Of a stretch of 64,000 nucleotides of DNA, positions 59,467 through 64,000 are shown piece by piece; position 1 is the stretch's first letter; each line of letters opens with the position of its first letter. Source of the DNA: Paenibacillus radicis (ex Xue et al. 2023) (lineage in GTDB: Bacteria; Bacillota; Bacilli; Paenibacillales; NBRC-103111); NCBI RefSeq assembly GCF_024722015.1, contig NZ_JANQBD010000005.1, forward strand, positions 248,001-312,000, read 5' to 3'. The notes beneath the pieces were generated by a model. The model was not told where the DNA came from, did not search any database, and was given only the letters and a program-made list of their open reading frames with translations. The position numbers and the translations under genes are program-made.

Positions 59467-61104
59467 ATGAAGAGAAAGAAGAAAATCGCTTCTACAATTG
59501 TTGTAACTACTGTAATGAGCACGATGGTTATGGCTTGCTCTACAACAACACCGGCGCCTGCTTCAGACACCAAGACCCCTGCACCTGCAGCCACAACTGG
59601 AACTGCAACCACATATCCTATGAAGACAGACAAAACCTTAACCTACTGGGGCGAGCTTCCCGGCAACTTGACCGGCGTAAAATCAACCCATGCGGATACT
59701 CCATTTTTCACTGAATGGCAAAAGAGAACCGGTGTTCCATTAAAGTTTAGCGCGCCTCCAACCAACCAAGCGAAGGAAGCTTTAAACGTAATGCTGGCAT
59801 CTGGCGATCTTCCTGATATGATCGAATTCAACTTCCTTAAGGATTTCCCGGGAGGACCGGAAAAGGCGATTAAAGACGGCTACATTCTGAAATTGAATGA
59901 TCTTATCGATAAAAATGCACCTAATCTTAAAAAGTATTTAAAGGAACATCCAGATGTTGACAAGATGGTCAAGACAGATAACGGCAGTTACTATGCGTTT
60001 CCATTTATTCGCGGCGATGAAGCCTTGATGGTGTTCCAAGGTCCTATAGTTCGTAAAGACTGGCTCGATGAACTGGGATTGCCAATTCCGCAAACAATCG
60101 ATGATTGGACCGCTATGCTAAAAGCATTTAAAGAAAAGAAAGGTGCAACAGCGCCATTCACAACGAACAGTAAACCGCGTGTATTTAATGATTTCAACAA
60201 CGGACATTTCATGGGAGCTTACGGTGTTACTCGCGATTTCTACATGGAAGGCGGTCAGATCAAATTCGGGCCAGCCGAGAAGGGCTACAAAGATTTCCTT
60301 GCTTTATACCGCAGCTGGTACGAACAAGGCTTGCTGGATAAGAACATCGCTACCGTTGACCAGAAGGCATGGGATTCTAACATTGCTTCCGGCGCATCAG
60401 GCGCAACAGTTGGTAATGCAGGAGGCGGAATCGGTAAATGGCAGCCGCTCGTTGAAGCTAAGGATCCTAAAGCTTTGCTGGTAGCTACCCCTCAACCGGT
60501 CTTGAAAAAAGGCGATACAGCCAAGTTCGGACAAAGAGATATCCCTTATTCATTTGGCGGTATGGTAGCGGTGACAGCTAAATCGAAAAATGCTGAATTG
60601 GCTGTTAAGATGCTCGATTATGGTTACGGCGAAGAAGGACATATGTACTTCAATTTCGGAACCGAAGGCGTGAGCTATAAGATGGAGAACGGTTATCCGA
60701 AATATTCGGATATCGTAATGAAGAACCCGGATAAATTGGCTCCAGCACAAACACTTTCCTTGTATACTCGTGCAAACTATAACGGACCGTTCGTTCAAGA
60801 TAAGCGTTATATCGAACAATATTTAGCACTTCCAACACAACGTGACGCCATTGGTATCTGGGCTAAGACGGAAATGGCTAAATACCAAATGCCTCCAGTT
60901 ACACCAACACCGGAGGAAAGCTCTGAATTCGCTAAAATCATGACGGATGTCAATACATTGGTGGATGAAATGACATTAAAAATCATTTTGGGTGCAGAAC
61001 CGTTGGATAGCTTCGAGAAGTATATGGATAAGCTGAAATCCGTTAAAATCGACCGCGCTATTGAAATTCAAAAGGCAGCTTTGGATCGTTATAACAAACG
61101 TTAA
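59467..61104 (+). CDS. ABC transporter substrate-binding lipoprotein (LplA/LipO type)
   Basis: Binding protein of about 545 residues. The lipobox is VMACSTTT, followed by a Pro/Ala/Thr linker. Motifs such as VRKDWLDELGLPIPQTIDDW and FGTEGVSYKMENGYPKYSD are those of the large LplA group. AAGGAGG precedes the ATG at 59467; the frame runs 19 codons upstream but has no site there. First gene of the CcpA-controlled operon, followed by an attenuator and two permeases. Confidence 0.93.
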   Translation: MKRKKKIASTIVVTTVMSTMVMACSTTTPAPASDTKTPAPAATTGTATTYPMKTDKTLTYWGELPGNLTGVKSTHADTPFFTEWQKRTGVPLKFSAPPTNQAKEALNVMLASGDLPDMIEFNFLKDFPGGPEKAIKDGYILKLNDLIDKNAPNLKKYLKEHPDVDKMVKTDNGSYYAFPFIRGDEALMVFQGPIVRKDWLDELGLPIPQTIDDWTAMLKAFKEKKGATAPFTTNSKPRVFNDFNNGHFMGAYGVTRDFYMEGGQIKFGPAEKGYKDFLALYRSWYEQGLLDKNIATVDQKAWDSNIASGASGATVGNAGGGIGKWQPLVEAKDPKALLVATPQPVLKKGDTAKFGQRDIPYSFGGMVAVTAKSKNAELAVKMLDYGYGEEGHMYFNFGTEGVSYKMENGYPKYSDIVMKNPDKLAPAQTLSLYTRANYNGPFVQDKRYIEQYLALPTQRDAIGIWAKTEMAKYQMPPVTPTPEESSEFAKIMTDVNTLVDEMTLKIILGAEPLDSFEKYMDKLKSVKIDRAIEIQKAALDRYNKR

Positions 61105-61121
61105 TCTTTCATGCTAACCGC

Positions 61122-61151
61122 GGGGGAGGGCCGGGAAGCCCTCCCTTTTTT
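61122..61151 (+). terminator. Attenuator between binding protein and permeases
   Basis: GGGAGGGC and GCCCTCCC pair perfectly over a CGGGAA loop and are followed by TTTTTT. The position matches the attenuator at 2642 in the first ABC operon. Confidence 0.9.
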
Positions 61152-61206
61152 AGAGAAGAATCCGGATGTATAGAGACAAACTATTTTGTGGAAGGAGGGG
61201 TATGAG

Positions 61207-62169
61207 ATGGCAAAAACAGTACAAATATCGGCTACCAGATCAGCAACTAATACTAAACCAACCTTTATGAGGCGGTTTATCCGAGATTTTCTGTTAAATA
61301 AATATTTATATGTAATGATGATTCCCGTCATTGTCTATTATGGTGTTTTTCACTACGCCCCTATGTATGGAGCTATAATCGCCTTTAAAGACTATACCCC
61401 TATAAAAGGCATTTTGGGTAGTGAATGGGTCGGTTTGGCTCACTTTAAAGACTTCTTTGGCAGCTATTACTTTTGGCGTATTTTAAAAAATACCGTTCTA
61501 ATCAGCGTATATTCACTGTGCTTTGAATTTCCGGCTCCGATTATTTTGGCAATTATGATTAATGAAGTTCGTCATCAGATGTTCAAGCGAGTCGTTCAAT
61601 CTATCACTTATATGCCCTTTTTTATTTCTATGATTGTCATTTGCGGTATGATCAGCGATTTTACTAATGCTGACGGTATTATTAACAATTTTCTTACTTA
61701 TTTTGGTTATGACGGCAAGGCCATATTGCAAAAACCTGAGTTATTCCGAAGCGTTTATATTATTTCTGAAATTTGGCAAAAAATCGGCTGGGAGTCGATT
61801 ATTTATATTGCGGCATTGATGGGGATCGATCAGGAGCAGTATGAGGCTGCTCGTATGGATGGTGCCAACCGCTGGAAACAAATTCTTAATATTACATTGC
61901 CGGGAATTATGCCGACTATTGCCATCATGTTCATTTTGCGGATGGGTAATCTATTAAATGTAGGCTTTGAGAAAATCATCCTGCTCTACAATCCGGTTAC
62001 TTACGAGACGGCAGATGTCATCTCCTCCTTCGTATATAGGAAAGGTTTGCTGGAGTTTGCTTGGAGCTACAGCTCGGCTGTCGGAATATTCAATTCCGTG
62101 ATCAACCTGATTCTGTTAATTACAGCTAACTATATAAGCCGCAAGGTGAATGAGAGCAGCTTGTGGTAA
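61207..62169 (+). CDS. CUT1 ABC permease, LplB/YteP type
   Basis: Permease of 320 residues. YLYVMMIPVIVYYGVFHYAP starts the first span; the EAA loop is YEAARMDGANRWKQILNITL. The ATG at 61207 has GGAGGGG about 7 bases upstream. The chain ends with SRKVNESSLW, as LplB proteins do. Cotranscribed with the next permease. Confidence 0.93.
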   Translation: MAKTVQISATRSATNTKPTFMRRFIRDFLLNKYLYVMMIPVIVYYGVFHYAPMYGAIIAFKDYTPIKGILGSEWVGLAHFKDFFGSYYFWRILKNTVLISVYSLCFEFPAPIILAIMINEVRHQMFKRVVQSITYMPFFISMIVICGMISDFTNADGIINNFLTYFGYDGKAILQKPELFRSVYIISEIWQKIGWESIIYIAALMGIDQEQYEAARMDGANRWKQILNITLPGIMPTIAIMFILRMGNLLNVGFEKIILLYNPVTYETADVISSFVYRKGLLEFAWSYSSAVGIFNSVINLILLITANYISRKVNESSLW

Positions 62170-62190
62170 AGTAAAGGAGGGACTTAAGTC

Positions 62191-63072
62191 ATGACGAGAG
62201 ATCAAAGTGTTTCCAGCAAATCGTTTGATATATTGTTATATCTAATACTGACAGCCTTAGTAGTAGTAACCCTTTATCCACTGCTATATGTCGCTTTTGC
62301 GTCCATTAGTGATGCTAATCAGCTGATTTCTCACAAGGGCCTGCTATATAGACCGCTTGGATTCAGTATTGAAGCCTACAAAAGTGTATTTAAAAATCCG
62401 GGTATTTTAACAGGATACCGCAATACTCTTTTTATAGTAGTCGTGGGAGTTACTCTTAATTTATTTATGACTGCTTTGGGAGCCTATGTTTTATCACGTA
62501 AAAATGTTATGTGGAACAAAGTATTTATTTTTGTTATTGTGCTCACGATGTTTTTCAACGGCGGGTTGATTCCCATGTATCTGGTTGTAAAAGGCGTTGG
62601 TTTGATCGACTCCTTATGGGCGCCAATCATTCCGTTTGCTATCAGTACTTTTAATCTAATTATTATGCGGACTGCATTCATGTCTGTACCGGACAGCCTT
62701 GAGGAATCGGCCAAGATCGATGGAGCTAATCATTTCACCATTTTGTTTCGTATCATTCTGCCGCTGTCGATGCCGGTTATCGCCGTAATGATCTTGTATT
62801 ATGCGGTTGATAAGTGGAACGGGTGGTTCTACTCCTCGATATTCATTAAGGACCGGGAGCTGTTCCCGCTTCAATTGATACTCCGCGAAATTCTGATTGC
62901 CAATCAGACGGACAGCATGGCTGCAGGCTCCAGTGCGGGCGACCAGTTCCAGCTCGGTGAAACGATCAAATACGCTACTATTATGGTAGCAACAATACCT
63001 ATTCTGTGCGTGTACCCTTTTGTACAGAAATACTTTGTAAAAGGGGTTATGGTTGGTGCTTTGAAAGGATAG
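62191..63072 (+). CDS. CUT1 ABC permease, LplC/YtcP type
   Basis: Permease of 293 residues. EAA loop EESAKIDGANHFTILFRIIL; C-terminus YFVKGVMVGALKG typical of the LplC group. AAAGGAGGG precedes the ATG, 21 bases after the LplB-type gene. No ATPase follows. Confidence 0.93.
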   Translation: MTRDQSVSSKSFDILLYLILTALVVVTLYPLLYVAFASISDANQLISHKGLLYRPLGFSIEAYKSVFKNPGILTGYRNTLFIVVVGVTLNLFMTALGAYVLSRKNVMWNKVFIFVIVLTMFFNGGLIPMYLVVKGVGLIDSLWAPIIPFAISTFNLIIMRTAFMSVPDSLEESAKIDGANHFTILFRIILPLSMPVIAVMILYYAVDKWNGWFYSSIFIKDRELFPLQLILREILIANQTDSMAAGSSAGDQFQLGETIKYATIMVATIPILCVYPFVQKYFVKGVMVGALKG

Positions 63073-63076
63073 TTTT

Positions 63077-63135
63077 AAAAAAAGACTGTTCATTCTCCCT
63101 TAGAAGTCAGGGGATGGATGAACGGTCTTTTTTTT
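63077..63135 (+). terminator. Terminator of the second ABC operon
   Basis: AAAAAAAGAC-GTTCAT pairs with ATGAACGGTCTTTTTTT around a loop of about 20 bases. Confidence 0.88.
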
Positions 63136-63290
63136 GTAAATATCATCACAAAACTGCAGAAAAATCCATTAATTTTTGTAGGAAATTAGAATAGTAGTGA
63201 TATAATTGAAAGAAAAATGTCGAAATTCCTATAGAAATACTCCGTGTAAATACTAGAAAGGAATTGGGATGTCAGGGAGGTACATTTTTC

Positions 63291-64000
63291 TTGAAAAGAA
63301 AATGGAATAATGCCATTATTTTATGGTTTACGCTGCTGCTTTTTACCGCGGCTATTTCTTTACCTGCCTCGACAGCGGAAGCTGCAAACACAGTAGTGCA
63401 GGATGATTTCACAGCTAATACTAACTTGTGGAATTACATAGGTTCCGCTCAACGTACATCAAATGGCTTGATGATGCTTACACCGTCTGCACAAAATAAG
63501 GTGGGTACGGTCTGGCTAAAGCAGACTTTGGCTCCTCCTTATGTAGCCACTTTCAAATATTGGATGACAGGTCCGGGACCTTCGCCTTCAACAAATGTAA
63601 CAGATGGTGCGGATGGTATTGTATTCATGTTCAATAAGCTTCAGAATACTTCGCCGGTCAGTGGAGGAGGTATGGGGTTTGAGGTTGGGAATGGGTATGG
63701 GGTGGAATTTGACTCCTATTCCAATGAGTGGGATCCAAGCAGCAATCATATTTCTTTATTCAAAAGTACCCCTGACCATAGAGTAGCTGGATCGCTCATT
63801 GGTCAGGTGAAGGACAACACAATAGAGAATAACAACTGGCATGATGTAAAGGTTATTGTTAATCCCGGGTCTGTGCAAGTATTTATGGACGGTTCTTCGA
63901 AAGTCAACTGGACAGGTACTTTGGATCAAACCTACAGCGGAATAGGGTTTACAGCGAGTACAGGCTATTACTACAATACGCAGTATATTGATAATGTTGT
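63291..64000 (+). CDS. Secreted L-type lectin-domain protein, 3' end outside the window
   Basis: Open frame from TTG 63291 to the window edge (236 codons), with AGGGAGG 10 bases upstream. It opens MKRKWNNAIILWFTLLLFTA and has a signal peptide cleaved near TAEAAN. The rest fits a legume-lectin-like beta-sandwich: DGADGIVFMFNK, GYGVEFDSYSNEW and NNWHDVKVIVNPGSVQVFMD contain the usual metal and sugar-site Asp/Asn. Probably the N-terminal carbohydrate-binding part of a longer surface or secreted enzyme served by the preceding transporter. Confidence 0.8.
   Translation, partial: MKRKWNNAIILWFTLLLFTAAISLPASTAEAANTVVQDDFTANTNLWNYIGSAQRTSNGLMMLTPSAQNKVGTVWLKQTLAPPYVATFKYWMTGPGPSPSTNVTDGADGIVFMFNKLQNTSPVSGGGMGFEVGNGYGVEFDSYSNEWDPSSNHISLFKSTPDHRVAGSLIGQVKDNTIENNNWHDVKVIVNPGSVQVFMDGSSKVNWTGTLDQTYSGIGFTASTGYYYNTQYIDNV

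Overview
The window looks like chromosomal DNA of a Paenibacillus-type bacterium (Firmicutes, Paenibacillaceae). This is inferred from moderate G+C, strong GGAGG ribosome-binding sites with frequent TTG/GTG starts, an SLH-anchored surface protein, several CUT1 sugar ABC systems each beside a large membrane-bound AraC regulator, and sporulation-kinase-like orphan histidine kinases. No rRNA, tRNA, CRISPR array or intact insertion sequence was found.

Layout. 0.4-7.7 kb: a HAD phosphatase, a CUT1 ABC transporter (binding protein plus two permeases), then a TPP riboswitch controlling a YlmB-type deformylase and TenA (salvage of degraded thiamine), followed by a phosphoesterase. 8.0-10.9 kb: a secreted beta-propeller/FN3/SLH protein whose promoter carries a GATACN5GTATC palindrome. 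10.9-20.8 kb: an RNA methyltransferase-like gene, a multi-pass membrane protein, a 1.3 kb gene-free stretch rich in repeats, a dihydroorotate-dehydrogenase-like domain fused to a duplicated membrane domain, a Fur-box-controlled DUF2325 gene, an AraC regulator, a GH26-like membrane-anchored glycosidase, and an XRE repressor next to a paralogue that has lost its HTH. The same GATACN5GTATC palindrome occurs twice in front of that headless paralogue.

21.5-34.8 kb: a full anaerobic corrin-ring operon (cbiH60-X-J-C-D-ET-L-F-G-A plus a nitroreductase) under an AdoCbl riboswitch, in the gene order I recall for the Bacillus megaterium cobI operon. Several products carry unusual low-complexity insertions. 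34.8-38.2 kb: an orphan PAS histidine kinase and a repeat-rich gap. 38.2-42.5 kb: sugar epimerase, oxidoreductase, MFS exporter and a YdjM-like membrane protein. 42.7-51.9 kb: a carbohydrate locus with oxidoreductase, NIPSNAP protein, two permeases, AraC sensor-regulator, a propeller protein and a divergent lipoprotein. 52.0-54.8 kb: a cell-architecture group (ParM-like actin, M23 peptidase, bactofilin). 54.9-64 kb: an MHYT histidine kinase, then a second sensor/ABC locus ending in a secreted lectin-domain protein cut by the window edge.

The most notable signals are the shared palindrome linking the XRE pair to the surface-protein promoter; the DHODH-membrane fusion; covarying tandem hairpins in the Fur-controlled leader; a cluster of perfect inverted repeats inside cbiA; an explicit antiterminator in the AdoCbl leader; and several families of dispersed palindromic or coding-like repeats. 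All functional names rest on motif reading, not on database searches.
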